Below the pieces are notes generated by a model. That model did no database searches. It had not been told where the DNA came from and saw only the letters and a list, made by a program, of their open reading frames with translations. A stretch of DNA of 64,000 nt, from assembly GCA_946479515.1 (NCBI GenBank), contig CAMLGF010000001.1, forward strand, positions 1 through 64,000. The letters are read 5' to 3'. Made by a program: the position numbers and the translations under genes. Position 1 is the stretch's first letter, and each line of letters starts with the position of its first letter. The stretch comes from an uncultured Pseudomonadota bacterium (GTDB taxonomy: Bacteria; Pseudomonadota; Gammaproteobacteria; Steroidobacterales; Steroidobacteraceae). Positions 21,636-31,179 of this stretch are shown in pieces.

Positions 21636-23777
21636 TCAACGACGCGCCGCCTCACCCAGTTCGATGGTCACTCGGCTGACCTCGTAAAGCTCATCGAATC
21701 CGATCGGTGCAGGCCCACCCTGCGCGATGGCGGCGACGAATGCTGCGGCACACGCGCGTTGCCCCTTGTCCTGTCGCCAGAGGTTCATCTTGGAAAATCC
21801 GCTCCAGCCTTTGCCGCTCAAGCGGCGGAAATTGTCGAGCTGCAGGATACGTCCTGCACAGAAGACTTCTACGCGCTCCTTCGGAAAGGCCGGATGACCG
21901 TTTGTGAGATAGTGAATCGTGCCCCCCGATCCGTCGGCGAACGCCAGAGTGAACACTGCGTTGCAGTCGTCGCCCGCACCGCAACCCAGCCGCCGGACGC
22001 TTGCATCGACGATGCTGTGACCGGCAAGGAATCGCAGCAAGTCGACGAAGTGGCATCCTTCGCCGATGAATCGGCCACCGCCTACTTGCACATCGCGCGT
22101 CCAGTGCGATGCCGGAACGGCGCCCGCATTGACAGTGACGATGAAACTCTTGGGCTGCGGGACGCCCGCCAGCAGCTCTCTCATGCGCACGACCTGTGGG
22201 GCGAAACGACGATTGAAGCCGACAGCGACCAGCGGTCGTTGGCCTTCTGCACCCGAACGCTGCCATGCCGCAGCGATCTCATCAAGTTGCTCGAGCGTGA
22301 TCGCCAGCGGCTTCTCGACGAATACCGACTTACCCGCCTCCAACGCCTGCTTTACGAATCGCGCGTGAGTGTTATGGCGCGTCGCCACGACGATCGCATC
22401 CACGTCGGTTGCGCCGATCAGTTCTTCGGGATGACTGGTGGCACTCGAGAATTTGTACTTGCGGCCGTAGTGTGCCGCCGTCACGCCTCCGCTGCTCGCT
22501 ATGCCCTGCAAACGGACGCCGCAGGCGGCAAATGCAGGAATGAGCACGCGCCCCGCGTAGTTTCCAGCGCCTATCACGGAGATCCGTGGTCGGGCGCTGG
22601 TTGCAGGACGGGTGTCGCTCTGAACGTTCAATTGAACGGAGCGCGCATGCACGTCAGTCCCGGCCGCGGCTTCGAACTCCAGCAGAATTCCCAGGTAAGG
22701 TTCCGTGTGTTGCGCCAGCAGCCGATATGCGGCGGGAGCATCGGCTAGCGCAAACCGATGAGTGATCAGCGGCCGGACGTCGAGCCGGCGTGATCCCATC
22801 ATATCGAGCACGGCTTCGAAATTGCGCTGCTCCGTCCAGCGCACGAAACCGGGTGGATAGTCGCGTCCCAGTTCCTCGTATTCCGGGTCGTACCGCCCCG
22901 GACCATACGAGCAGGACACCTGGAAGGAAAGCTCCTTCTGATAGAAATCGGCGCGATTGAGCTCCAGGCCGGCGACACCCACCAACACGATGCGGCCACG
23001 CTTGCGACACATGCGAGCGGCCTGTGTGACAGGCTCGTTGCTCGACGTCGCTGCCGTGATGAGAACACCATCCACTCCCAGATCCTGAGAAAACGCGGCA
23101 GCGACCGCCAGCGGATCGTCGCCGCGATTCAGTGTGGCGACGTCTGCACCGAACTGCCGCGCCAGATCCGTCTTCTGCGGATCGAGATCGATGCCAAGAA
23201 CGCGGCATCCATTCGCACGTAGCAGCTGCACAGCCAACAGACCGATCAGTCCCAAGCCGATGACGACGAAGCGTTCCCCCAGAGTCGGTGCCGCCAGCCG
23301 CAATCCCTGCAGCGCGATGGCACCAAGCACCGTGAAAGTCGCCTCGTCGTCGGTAACGCCGACCGGAATGCGTGCGCAGAGATTTCGCGAGACAGCGACG
23401 ACTTCCGCATGCGCGCCATTCGACACGACGCGGTCGCCAATCGACAGACCGGCCGCTTCCGATCCGATAGCGCTGATCACGCCGACGTTGCAGTAACCGA
23501 GCGGCAGTGGTTGGTCGAGTTTGGAACGCACCGCCTCGACGGTCTGGAGCACACCGTCTGTACGAATCTTCTGGAGAACTTCCCGGACCTTCTCCGGTTG
23601 CTGACGGGCCTTGTCGATCCAACCAGCGCGCCCGAAGTCCACGAGCATGCGCTCCGTACCGGCCGAGATGAGCGTGCGGGTTGTCCGGATGAGCACCCCG
23701 GTGCGCGGCGCATGGGGCGCGGGAACATCGATGACCGAGGTATTTCCGTCGACCAGGGACTGCAGAACCTGCCGCAT
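21636..23777 (-). CDS. Two-domain oxidoreductase (alcohol dehydrogenase-like plus Gfo/Idh/MocA)
   Basis: About 713 residues. The N-terminal 350 residues are a zinc-type alcohol dehydrogenase-like domain (SAGTERMLVDFGRAGWI, PLGYCNVGVIS, GDRVVSNGAHAE, and FVVIGLGLIGLLAVQLL for NAD(P)). The rest is a Gfo/Idh/MocA domain with RISVIGAGNYAGRVLIPAF and the catalytic EKPLAITLEQLDEI. ATG at 23777 (MRQVLQSLVDG) is chosen because it gives the standard family start and avoids the 11-base overlap of the ATG at 23789; it begins just after the wecB stop (TAG-C-ATG). Such fusions sit next to heparinase-like lyases in exopolysaccharide loci and probably oxidise or reduce a nucleotide-linked or lyase-derived sugar. 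The reaction is unknown. Confidence 0.85.
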   Translation of the reverse strand: MRQVLQSLVDGNTSVIDVPAPHAPRTGVLIRTTRTLISAGTERMLVDFGRAGWIDKARQQPEKVREVLQKIRTDGVLQTVEAVRSKLDQPLPLGYCNVGVISAIGSEAAGLSIGDRVVSNGAHAEVVAVSRNLCARIPVGVTDDEATFTVLGAIALQGLRLAAPTLGERFVVIGLGLIGLLAVQLLRANGCRVLGIDLDPQKTDLARQFGADVATLNRGDDPLAVAAAFSQDLGVDGVLITAATSSNEPVTQAARMCRKRGRIVLVGVAGLELNRADFYQKELSFQVSCSYGPGRYDPEYEELGRDYPPGFVRWTEQRNFEAVLDMMGSRRLDVRPLITHRFALADAPAAYRLLAQHTEPYLGILLEFEAAAGTDVHARSVQLNVQSDTRPATSARPRISVIGAGNYAGRVLIPAFAACGVRLQGIASSGGVTAAHYGRKYKFSSATSHPEELIGATDVDAIVVATRHNTHARFVKQALEAGKSVFVEKPLAITLEQLDEIAAAWQRSGAEGQRPLVAVGFNRRFAPQVVRMRELLAGVPQPKSFIVTVNAGAVPASHWTRDVQVGGGRFIGEGCHFVDLLRFLAGHSIVDASVRRLGCGAGDDCNAVFTLAFADGSGGTIHYLTNGHPAFPKERVEVFCAGRILQLDNFRRLSGKGWSGFSKMNLWRQDKGQRACAAAFVAAIAQGGPAPIGFDELYEVSRVTIELGEAARR

Positions 23778-23778
23778 G

Positions 23779-24882
23779 CTATTCACCATCCTTCAAGAAA
23801 CGTCGGCGGAGGTCCTCCGCGCAACGTTCGGCCGTGGCGCCATCCCACAGCGCCGGACGCCGTTCCTCTGCCCGAGGCACCCCATAGGCCTGATTCAATG
23901 CGCCCACCAGGGTCATCGCATTCACGAGCCTGTTGGATCCTTGATTCACTGTCACCGGCCTTTCGGTGTTCTCCCGCAAAGTCAAGCACGGGATACCCAG
24001 AAAAGTGGTCTCCTCCTGTACACCGCCAGAGTCGGTCACGACGGCTGCTGCATCGCATACGAGGTTCATGAACTGCACGTATCCGAGCGGCTCCATCAGC
24101 CGTATCCCGCGCGACTGCTCCAGCCGGGACATCAGTCCAAATTCAAGCAGCCGGCTGCGCGTACGCGGATGAACAGGAAACACCAGAGGCAATATCCGGC
24201 TTGCCTCCTCCAGCGAGTTGACCAGCTCATTCAAAGCAGGCCTCGTGTCGACATTGGAAGGACGATGCAAGGTCACGAGCGCGTAACGGCCCTTTTCGAG
24301 ACCCAATGAGGTGCGCGTTACATCAGCATCAATCGCGCCGCGCAACATGACGAACGAATCGATCATGATGTTGCCCACGAATGTAATTCGATCAGACGAG
24401 ATTCCTTCGGCGCGCAGATTCTCATCGGCATCCGGCGAGGGCGTCCACAATACGCTCGCAATGGCATCGGTCATCACGCGATTGATCTCTTCGGGCATGC
24501 GCCGGTCTCCGCTGCGCAATCCGGCTTCGAGATGGACCACGGGTATCCACAGCTTGGCGCCGACCAATGCACAGGCGACCGTGGAGTTGACGTCTCCCAC
24601 CACCACTATGACGTCCGGTCTGTCGCTTTGCGCCACCTTTTCATACGCGATCATCACGCCGCCCGTCTGTTGCGCGTGCGTACCGCTTCCCACTTCCAGA
24701 TGGAAATCCGGTACCGGCAATCGCAGGTCGCGAAAGAAGGCGTCGGACATGTTGGCGTCGTAGTGCTGGCCGGTGTGAACGATGCGCGGCCGACACCACG
24801 AGCTACGCGTCAATACATGGTAGAGAGGCGCGATCTTCATGAAATTCGGGCGCGCCGCCGCAATTACATGCACATTCAACAT
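23779..24882 (-). CDS. wecB: UDP-N-acetylglucosamine 2-epimerase (non-hydrolysing)
   Basis: Converts UDP-GlcNAc to UDP-ManNAc. 367 residues, family length. Motifs: ARPNFMKIAPL, HTGQHYDANMSDAFF, VVVGDVNSTVACAL, the catalytic-loop HLEAGLRSGDRRMPEEINR, and TDSGGVQEETTFLGIPCLTLRENTERP. With the TviB-like dehydrogenase in the same locus it could lead to UDP-ManNAcA, although the dehydrogenase looks closer to the GlcNAc-type enzymes. It is upstream of the oxidoreductase, with stop and start nearly touching. Confidence 0.94.
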   Translation of the reverse strand: MLNVHVIAAARPNFMKIAPLYHVLTRSSWCRPRIVHTGQHYDANMSDAFFRDLRLPVPDFHLEVGSGTHAQQTGGVMIAYEKVAQSDRPDVIVVVGDVNSTVACALVGAKLWIPVVHLEAGLRSGDRRMPEEINRVMTDAIASVLWTPSPDADENLRAEGISSDRITFVGNIMIDSFVMLRGAIDADVTRTSLGLEKGRYALVTLHRPSNVDTRPALNELVNSLEEASRILPLVFPVHPRTRSRLLEFGLMSRLEQSRGIRLMEPLGYVQFMNLVCDAAAVVTDSGGVQEETTFLGIPCLTLRENTERPVTVNQGSNRLVNAMTLVGALNQAYGVPRAEERRPALWDGATAERCAEDLRRRFLKDGE

Positions 24883-24960
24883 TCTTGCCTGTCTTTTGAT
24901 GAAAGTTGTGGGTTCGCTATCTATAGCTAGTTCGCCGGCTCGATGTACGCCCTGACCAGG

Positions 24961-26298
24961 TTAGGAAATTTTCAACCGGATTTTTCCAGCCTGTGTCCTG
25001 ACCGGCGCCTCGACAACCTCCAATCTCCATTCGATGTCAAGGTCATCAAGGTCGAAGCCACGCAGGAGAACCGCTCTATCCACTCCTGATTCCCGCGGCG
25101 TTACAACCAAAGTAACGCATCCTTGAGAATCCTCTCGAACCTGCACATGCCGCAACAACTCGAATGCTGCATGATGGCGACCAAAGATAATCGCAGTGAG
25201 TGAATGCCTGCGACCAGATCGATCATGAACAAAATCGCCTATCCTTCCCTCCGCTATCCGAAACAACAAACTACCGTGCCGCTCGAATATCGGCTCAACG
25301 AGATCACCCGTATCGTAGCGAATAAAGGGATGTATGCGATTGTGCAATGACGTACACACCAAACGCCGCGCCGGCGATTCATCAATCCTCACAGTTTCAG
25401 CATAACCGTAGGTAGGGAGCGAAGCATATATACCTTGTGATGTTTCACGGGCAAGCAACGCCATTTCGCTATGCCCATACCAGCTTACGATATTCGTGGA
25501 CAGTACTCTTTCAATGACCGAACGATAAACGGGAGCGGGATATTCGGATCCCAGCAGCACTCCGAAGAGCTGAGTTCTGAATCGAGCGACTTCTTGATCC
25601 TGTAAATCCTCGAGCGCGTGAGAAAACTCGGCAATCAAGCTGGGGTAACCGTGCAACCACCGGGGCGGAGACTCTCGCGGCAAGCTTAATACCGCGCGCG
25701 CTACATCCAGCATGGGCGCATTGGCATTCACCACATACTCGTTGTGCACGGCGTTGTAGCGCAACGACTCTTGCAAGCTGAAGTGCTTGCCTCGAAATGT
25801 AATCTTCAAATGCTCTTGCCGATATCCACGCGCCTTCCATATGTAGTGCATATGGGCCCACTCTCGGGCAAACGCCTTATCGTCAAGGTAAAACTCAAGA
25901 GGCTGCCCCGATGTTCCTCCTGTGTTTATCTTCGTGCCACCGCCAGTAGGCGACGTGCGAGCTTCGAGCGGCACACCTTGCAGATCGGCTTTCGTTACGA
26001 CAGGCACGCGCTGCCAATCTTCCAAGGATCGAAGATGATCCGGCAAGAATCCGGCCTTCTGATAGTGACCTCGATAGAACTCGATCGAGTCATACGCAGC
26101 TCGGACCAAAGCACGCAATCGCGCGAACTGCTCGGCTTCAAATTGATTGCGGTCGCCTTCTTCCTGACTCCGTATGGCCCAGACCGCTCTTGCGTACCCC
26201 AAACCCAATCTCAATGTGAACGGAGTACGCGCCAGCAATGTCCCCAAGCCCACTGGCAACTTTTCCACACGGTCCTTGACGAGAGAAAGCACGGACAT
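24961..26298 (-). CDS. CapK/phenylacetate-CoA-ligase-like adenylate-forming enzyme
   Basis: About 445 residues. The AMP-binding loop is INTGGTSGQPLEFYLDD, with the FRGKHFSLQ and NEYVVNANAP region typical of CapK (coenzyme F390 synthetase-like) proteins, SWYGHSEMALLARETS and the YDTGDLVEPIF acyl-AMP motif. ATG at 26298 (MSVLSLVKDR) is chosen: the longer frame to 26448 has no family features. It would activate a carboxylate, most likely an organic or amino acid group attached to a sugar. CapK-type genes are common in capsule loci but their substrates are mostly unknown. Spaced 88 bases from the glycosyltransferase gene upstream and 78 bases from wecB. Confidence 0.84.
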   Translation of the reverse strand: MSVLSLVKDRVEKLPVGLGTLLARTPFTLRLGLGYARAVWAIRSQEEGDRNQFEAEQFARLRALVRAAYDSIEFYRGHYQKAGFLPDHLRSLEDWQRVPVVTKADLQGVPLEARTSPTGGGTKINTGGTSGQPLEFYLDDKAFAREWAHMHYIWKARGYRQEHLKITFRGKHFSLQESLRYNAVHNEYVVNANAPMLDVARAVLSLPRESPPRWLHGYPSLIAEFSHALEDLQDQEVARFRTQLFGVLLGSEYPAPVYRSVIERVLSTNIVSWYGHSEMALLARETSQGIYASLPTYGYAETVRIDESPARRLVCTSLHNRIHPFIRYDTGDLVEPIFERHGSLLFRIAEGRIGDFVHDRSGRRHSLTAIIFGRHHAAFELLRHVQVREDSQGCVTLVVTPRESGVDRAVLLRGFDLDDLDIEWRLEVVEAPVRTQAGKIRLKIS

Positions 26299-26386
26299 CT
26301 TCAAGGCTCCAGACGCATGGCCTTTGCCAGGACGGCCGAAAAATCTCGATGGATGCGGATGGGCGATGCTCCCGCAGAAGCTCGTG

Positions 26387-27562
26387 TCATGGCCGCCCCT
26401 GAACGAGGTCCGCAAACAATCGTGCATTGCTCTCGAGCACCGCGCCACTCATCGAAACCTGCACTGCGTATTCCCTGATGCGCGCGCGACGCGCAAGACG
26501 TTCTGTCGGATCGAGGCGCGCGAGTTCGTTCACGGCACCGACAAATGCATCCATTTCCGACAAGCCGAAGTCCCAACCCACTCCAGCGCGTTGCAGATCT
26601 CTCCAGGGCGTCGTATCGCTGATCAGGACAGGAGTTCCCGCCGCGAGCGACTCGAAAATCGCATGGCCGAAATTCTCTCCAAGCGTTGGAAGAACGAACA
26701 GGTCGTACTGCGGCAGAATCGAAAGCACCGTCTCGTGATCGACGCCGCCGCAGTACCTGGCGACTACCCTGGTCGGCATCTGCGAGATCAGTTCGCGGCA
26801 GCGCGACCAATATCGCTCGTCGCCGATGGCACCGAAGATATCCAGTTCCACATCTGCCGAAGTACGTTTGAGAACCTGCAGGGCGAAGTCCAGATTCTTC
26901 TTGGGCGATATACGCGACACGAAGCACACGCGAAGCTTGCCCACGGACTGGCCAGTTTCCGGAAGAACGCAAGCCTTTTCGGCCGGTACAACCGATAGAT
27001 TCGGGGCAATGGCGATACGCTGACCATCCACACCCATGACTGCACGGATATCGTTGGCCTCCAGTTCCGAAGACGCATGCCATGTGAGATCGGAATACAG
27101 TCTGAATGCCTTTGCGACCGCCAGGTACATCTTCTTCTTTCTGCTCTTCAACCCGAGCGCCCCGCTCGAGAATTCTCCTCGTGGAGCCAGAACGACCGGC
27201 CGACGCGGAATCAACCCGAGCTTGCGAGCAATCAGGGGGCGAACCGTAAAGGTGAAATTGAAGAAGCTGTTCAAGTACAGCACGTCGTGAGGCGTATTCG
27301 CGATCAGTGTCGCGGCTCTTGCAAGGGAGAGTTGCCGCGGCGACGCGTAGAAAACCTGAGCGTTGCCCACGGAATTCCAGCTGTTGATCGCGATGTTGCC
27401 GTAGGGAACCGACTCCCTGGCGTCTCGATCCGACGTAACGATACGAAAATCGAAGCGATCTCCCAGTCGCGCAACCATGTTCGAAATGGTTCGCACCGGT
27501 CCGCCTGATTTGAAGCCGGGCAGATAGTAGGCAACAAAAACGAGCACGATGGGCTTGTTCAC
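26387..27562 (-). CDS. Glycosyltransferase family 4
   Basis: About 391 residues, GT-B fold. Start GTG at 27562 (VNKPIVLVFVAYYLPGFKSGG), sharing one base with the stop of the gene before it (TAGTG), which implies coupled translation. The N-terminal AYYLPGFKSGGPVRTISN is the acceptor-side loop of these enzymes. In the C-terminal half, VCFVSRISPKKNLDFALQVL and LPTLGENFGHAIFESLAAG hold the donor-binding residues, including the EX7E motif in the latter. It would add one sugar of the repeat unit. The frame upstream to 27676 is not supported. Confidence 0.87.
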   Translation of the reverse strand: MNKPIVLVFVAYYLPGFKSGGPVRTISNMVARLGDRFDFRIVTSDRDARESVPYGNIAINSWNSVGNAQVFYASPRQLSLARAATLIANTPHDVLYLNSFFNFTFTVRPLIARKLGLIPRRPVVLAPRGEFSSGALGLKSRKKKMYLAVAKAFRLYSDLTWHASSELEANDIRAVMGVDGQRIAIAPNLSVVPAEKACVLPETGQSVGKLRVCFVSRISPKKNLDFALQVLKRTSADVELDIFGAIGDERYWSRCRELISQMPTRVVARYCGGVDHETVLSILPQYDLFVLPTLGENFGHAIFESLAAGTPVLISDTTPWRDLQRAGVGWDFGLSEMDAFVGAVNELARLDPTERLARRARIREYAVQVSMSGAVLESNARLFADLVQGRP

Positions 27563-28692
27563 TACTGCCGTTCCACCACTTGATAACGAGCGATGTATGT
27601 CTCTGCCACCGCATCGATCTGATAGAGCTCCTTGCATTCCTCGTAAAGCAAACGACTGTAGTCGCGCGCCCGGCAAAGATCACGACGTAGCGCCTGCATG
27701 AGTGAGGCAAGTTGATCGACGTCACCGACGTCGAAGATGGATGCACCGTCGAGGTGGCCGATCATTCGCCGTACCGCCCCAACGTTCGCCGCCACTACTG
27801 GCACGCCCACCGACATGGCCTCCAGAACCACGTTGGGCATACCCTCCTTTTCCGAGCACAGGATCAGGCAGTCCGCAGCCCGAAGATAATCCATGGGATC
27901 TGACACCTGCCCGCAGAAGACTACGGCATGGGACAGACCTGCTCGTGCGGCGGCCGCCTCGAGTTCAGCTCGTAACGGACCATCACCGATGATCTTCAGT
28001 ACAGCTCCTTCAAGATGAAGTTCGGAACGGCGAAATGCCTCGATCGCGTCCTCACATCGCTTCTGCGGAACCAGCCTTCCGATGAAAATGAACTCGAAGC
28101 GTTCGCAATGCGGGCCTCCCTGGTCGATGCGATGAAAATACGGATCGCCCTGCATCAGGACACCATTGTCCGCGCGGAAAACCTTCTGTGCAGGGATGCC
28201 TGCCTGGTCCAGCCGCCGCGCTGAATCCTCTTCGAGACAAACGATTGTGTGGATCCGTCGAGCGAAGAAAAGGCGAATACGCGGCAGGAGACCTCCCGAC
28301 GGCGAAACGAGATGTTCATTCGGAAGCTTGAACACGACCCGATACCCGAGCAGGTATCCAAGCGCGGTCACAAGGAGTCCGATGCGGCTCGGCGTATGGA
28401 CGTGAAGGATGTTGAATTGTCGTCTCAGGCGCCGCAGTGCCGAAAGAAGACTCAGCACGCCACGAAATCCCGGAGGGAAGCGCCGAATGTCGAGCGGTGA
28501 CGCGCAACTCGCGGAACCGTGCATGAATGAAAGCACCATGATCCGAACACCCTTGCGTGCGAGCGCCTCGCTCAACAATTGCGCCTGCTTCTCCTTCCCT
28601 CCGACCACGGGAGGTGGATAGGCCGCATCGAACATCACCACCGAGATCTCGCCCACCTCTCGCACCTTCATCTCAACACGACTTCGGAACAC
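27562..28692 (-). CDS. Glycosyltransferase family 4
   Basis: 376 residues, GT-B fold. N-terminal VVMFDAAYPPPVVGGKEKQA is the glycine-rich acceptor loop. The C-terminal half contains FIFIGRLVPQKRCEDAIEAF, CGQVSDPMDYLRAADCLIL and SEKEGMPNVVLEAMSVGVP with the EX7E donor motif. The start is ATG at 28692, or the internal ATG at 28671 (MKVREVG). It is coupled by TAGTG to the next transferase, so the two likely act in sequence on the same lipid-linked intermediate. Confidence 0.88.
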   Translation of the reverse strand: MFRSRVEMKVREVGEISVVMFDAAYPPPVVGGKEKQAQLLSEALARKGVRIMVLSFMHGSASCASPLDIRRFPPGFRGVLSLLSALRRLRRQFNILHVHTPSRIGLLVTALGYLLGYRVVFKLPNEHLVSPSGGLLPRIRLFFARRIHTIVCLEEDSARRLDQAGIPAQKVFRADNGVLMQGDPYFHRIDQGGPHCERFEFIFIGRLVPQKRCEDAIEAFRRSELHLEGAVLKIIGDGPLRAELEAAAARAGLSHAVVFCGQVSDPMDYLRAADCLILCSEKEGMPNVVLEAMSVGVPVVAANVGAVRRMIGHLDGASIFDVGDVDQLASLMQALRRDLCRARDYSRLLYEECKELYQIDAVAETYIARYQVVERQ

Positions 28693-28731
28693 ATTTGCAG
28701 CGGCGCATCATGGGATGCAGCCCAGACCAGC

Positions 28732-30078
28732 TCAAGTGGCGGAACTGCCGATCGGAACAACCACTTCCGGGTGCGACGGCGCAGCCCAGGATGCCGCCAC
28801 TGAATCAAGAGGCTTGAGATGGAGTTCGTAGAGAAGCCACATCATGGCGACCAAGAGGATATGCGAGAACTCGTAGTAACTCACCATCCCGACATCGAGC
28901 ACCAGCTTCACCGGTATGCCCACCATGATGAACATGCGCACATCCTGGGCAGATGGAATTCGAGTCAGTCGCCGCGTACGACGCCACAGCAGCCACAGCG
29001 GAAAATAATACAAGACGGCCCCTGGCAACCCGGCGTTCAGCGGCATTTCGGTGAAGTTGCAGTGGGAGTATTTGCCGACTCCCGTGTCATCCCTCTGCCC
29101 TTTGATCACCTGCACAAAGTACTTCTCTGTAAAAAGATGGAACTGTGAGTTGTGCACTCCCACCCCTGTCCAGGGGTGGTCGGCGATCAGCTTCGCACTT
29201 TCGAGCATGAGAAATAGCCTCTCGAGACCGCTGCTACCGACCGATGCACGGGCGCGTTCCTGTGGGTCCAATATCGCCACCTTGTTGGCCAGCCGCTCCA
29301 CGATCGGCCCACCAGCCACGGCAAGCACCGCGCCCGACAGTGCGATGAATCCCCCGACAACGGCTATTCGCTTGATTCCGCGGTTGCGGAACCAGAGCGG
29401 CAAAGCCATGACCATGACCAGGCCCAAGAGGCCCTTGGTCGACAAGGTCGCGAGAGTCAGGAACGCAACGAGAGCCTGCAGCACCACGACAAGCGCACGA
29501 CCTCGAAGCACACACAGCCGCTTGTTGAAGCAATAGAGAACCGCGAACAGTACGATCCCTGTCACAGCCAGGGTATTCCTGTTGAAATAGACGCCCGAGA
29601 ATGCTCTCCCCCCATAATCCACGACGCCAACAGTGAATCCCGCCAGAAGAGCGAGATTGACAACCGCCCACAGAGCCGCACAGACGAACATGATCCTCAG
29701 GAAGTCATCCAGAGACTTGACGATCACGGCCACGACAATCGTCGCAAACACGCTGTATAGCAGCGTCAATCCGATCATCGTCAAATGGACGTTCACGTTC
29801 GTTGCGTTGGGCGTCAGGACAAGCGCGTAGATAGTCCAGCCGCCGAGCACCATCGCCGCTCCACACATCGCGCGCCTGACGCGACCATTCAGGATCACGA
29901 ACAGCAGTGCCAGACTGGCCGTCAGGACTGCAACCAGCCAGTATGCATAGAACTGCAGGTCCTGGCTGCCGTAAGTCAGCAATGCCACGAGAAGGGCGAT
30001 CGCGACACCTATTTGCTCGGCAGATAGTCTGCCAGGAGCGCGTTGCGCTACTACGCCCTGCATCTCTTTCGCGTCCAC
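28732..30078 (-). CDS. O-antigen-ligase/Wzy-like polymerase
   Basis: Integral membrane protein, 448 residues, about 11-12 hydrophobic helices, with the large periplasmic loop near 300-350 (PWTGVGVHNSQFHLFTEKYF then SHCNFTEMPLNAGLPG). That loop carries the conserved Wzy_C/O-antigen ligase motif region with the His and Asn. It probably polymerises undecaprenyl-linked repeat units in the periplasm; a ligase function is the alternative. The start is GTG at 30078 or ATG at 30063, both overlapping the end of the ATP-grasp gene by 13-28 bases, which suggests coupling. Confidence 0.85.
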   Translation of the reverse strand: MDAKEMQGVVAQRAPGRLSAEQIGVAIALLVALLTYGSQDLQFYAYWLVAVLTASLALLFVILNGRVRRAMCGAAMVLGGWTIYALVLTPNATNVNVHLTMIGLTLLYSVFATIVVAVIVKSLDDFLRIMFVCAALWAVVNLALLAGFTVGVVDYGGRAFSGVYFNRNTLAVTGIVLFAVLYCFNKRLCVLRGRALVVVLQALVAFLTLATLSTKGLLGLVMVMALPLWFRNRGIKRIAVVGGFIALSGAVLAVAGGPIVERLANKVAILDPQERARASVGSSGLERLFLMLESAKLIADHPWTGVGVHNSQFHLFTEKYFVQVIKGQRDDTGVGKYSHCNFTEMPLNAGLPGAVLYYFPLWLLWRRTRRLTRIPSAQDVRMFIMVGIPVKLVLDVGMVSYYEFSHILLVAMMWLLYELHLKPLDSVAASWAAPSHPEVVVPIGSSAT

Positions 30079-31109
30079 ATCGCGATCGCATCCGCGTAGT
30101 TCTCTTCCAACGCCGCAGGACCAACCACTTTTTCCCAGGTTGCCGCTTCAAGTCTTGCGTAGTGGAAGGGCGATTTGACGAGCGTCAGCGGGCCCATGTG
30201 AACGCCTTGGAACTCCAGCAGACCGAAGCCCTTGCTGGTTTCGCAGATGTCCATGGACAAGAACGGTTCTCCCAGTCGGTTGAAAACTTCGGCCGCGAAG
30301 TCAAGAAGCCCGCCGGGCGGATCTATGAATTTGAGTTTGCCACTGCCGCTTGCACGGAAGTCGTTGCTTCGGACCTTGCGCTCCAGGACGTAGTATCGAC
30401 TCCCGAAAATCAGCACTTTGAAATCCCGGCTCAGCCCCGGAATGAACTGCTGCAGCACGAATCGTTGCCTTGGGCGAATGTACTCATACCATTCGGTGCT
30501 TCCGGGCTTGGGCGCTACACGCGCACGAAGGAATGCCCGAAGTCGACTGGCCATAGGCAACCTCTCCCGCCTTCCGATCAGAGCAGCCGCATCCTCTCTG
30601 CTCGATACCAGCTCAACGCCTGTGCTCTTGGCTCCTTCTGGCCACTTGAACACAGCGGGCCACTCGTTCCATCGGGAATCGCGCAACTCGGATCCCGAGG
30701 AAAGATAGTCACCGGCAACCTCATCCAGCCCGTGCAATCGTTTGAGAATTTCCTGGTAACCCTTGTTTTCGTGCGCGCGAAACATGTCAAACGACGGAAC
30801 CAGCACGTTTCCACCATGAGTCAGCGCAAGCAGGACATCCTCCAGGTACTCCTTGTACCCTGGCCGTTGCGTGCTCGAATAGAAGACCCATTGATTCCTC
30901 ACCAGGCTCGGGTTCTGCGCCAGGTCGTCGAATGAGAATTCCGACACTTCGAAGCCATGCGATTCGAGTCCCGCCCTCAGTAGCCCGATATCCAGGGAGA
31001 TCCAGGCTTTGAGGCCTTGCCCGAATATCCTGCCGCTACACACCACCAACGCAATCTTCGAACCGCATGCTGCGGATCCATGCACGACGCCCGCTCTCTC
31101 CATGCTCAC
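30051..31109 (-). CDS. ATP-grasp-like ligase
   Basis: 352 residues. The N-terminal third looks like an alpha/beta domain (KIALVVCSGRIFGQGLKAWI), and the rest an ATP-grasp fold (FKWPEGAKSTGVELV, FVLQQFIPGLSRDFKVLIFG, and a metal-site LLEFQGVHMGPLTLV). Such enzymes join a carboxylate to an amine using ATP. No known family is recognised with confidence. In this locus it may attach an amino acid or similar group to a uronate or a carboxylate carrier; that is inference from the setting next to the CapA, CapK and kinase genes. The gene is 70 bases from capA-like, upstream of the polymerase it overlaps. Confidence 0.65.
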   Translation of the reverse strand: MSMERAGVVHGSAACGSKIALVVCSGRIFGQGLKAWISLDIGLLRAGLESHGFEVSEFSFDDLAQNPSLVRNQWVFYSSTQRPGYKEYLEDVLLALTHGGNVLVPSFDMFRAHENKGYQEILKRLHGLDEVAGDYLSSGSELRDSRWNEWPAVFKWPEGAKSTGVELVSSREDAAALIGRRERLPMASRLRAFLRARVAPKPGSTEWYEYIRPRQRFVLQQFIPGLSRDFKVLIFGSRYYVLERKVRSNDFRASGSGKLKFIDPPGGLLDFAAEVFNRLGEPFLSMDICETSKGFGLLEFQGVHMGPLTLVKSPFHYARLEAATWEKVVGPAALEENYADAIAMWTRKRCRA

Positions 31110-31179
31110 GTTGCGCCCTCCAGCATCGCGCGCGTTACAGGCTCAGATCCAATATCCTGCTGCAAGCAAGCAAAGCGCT

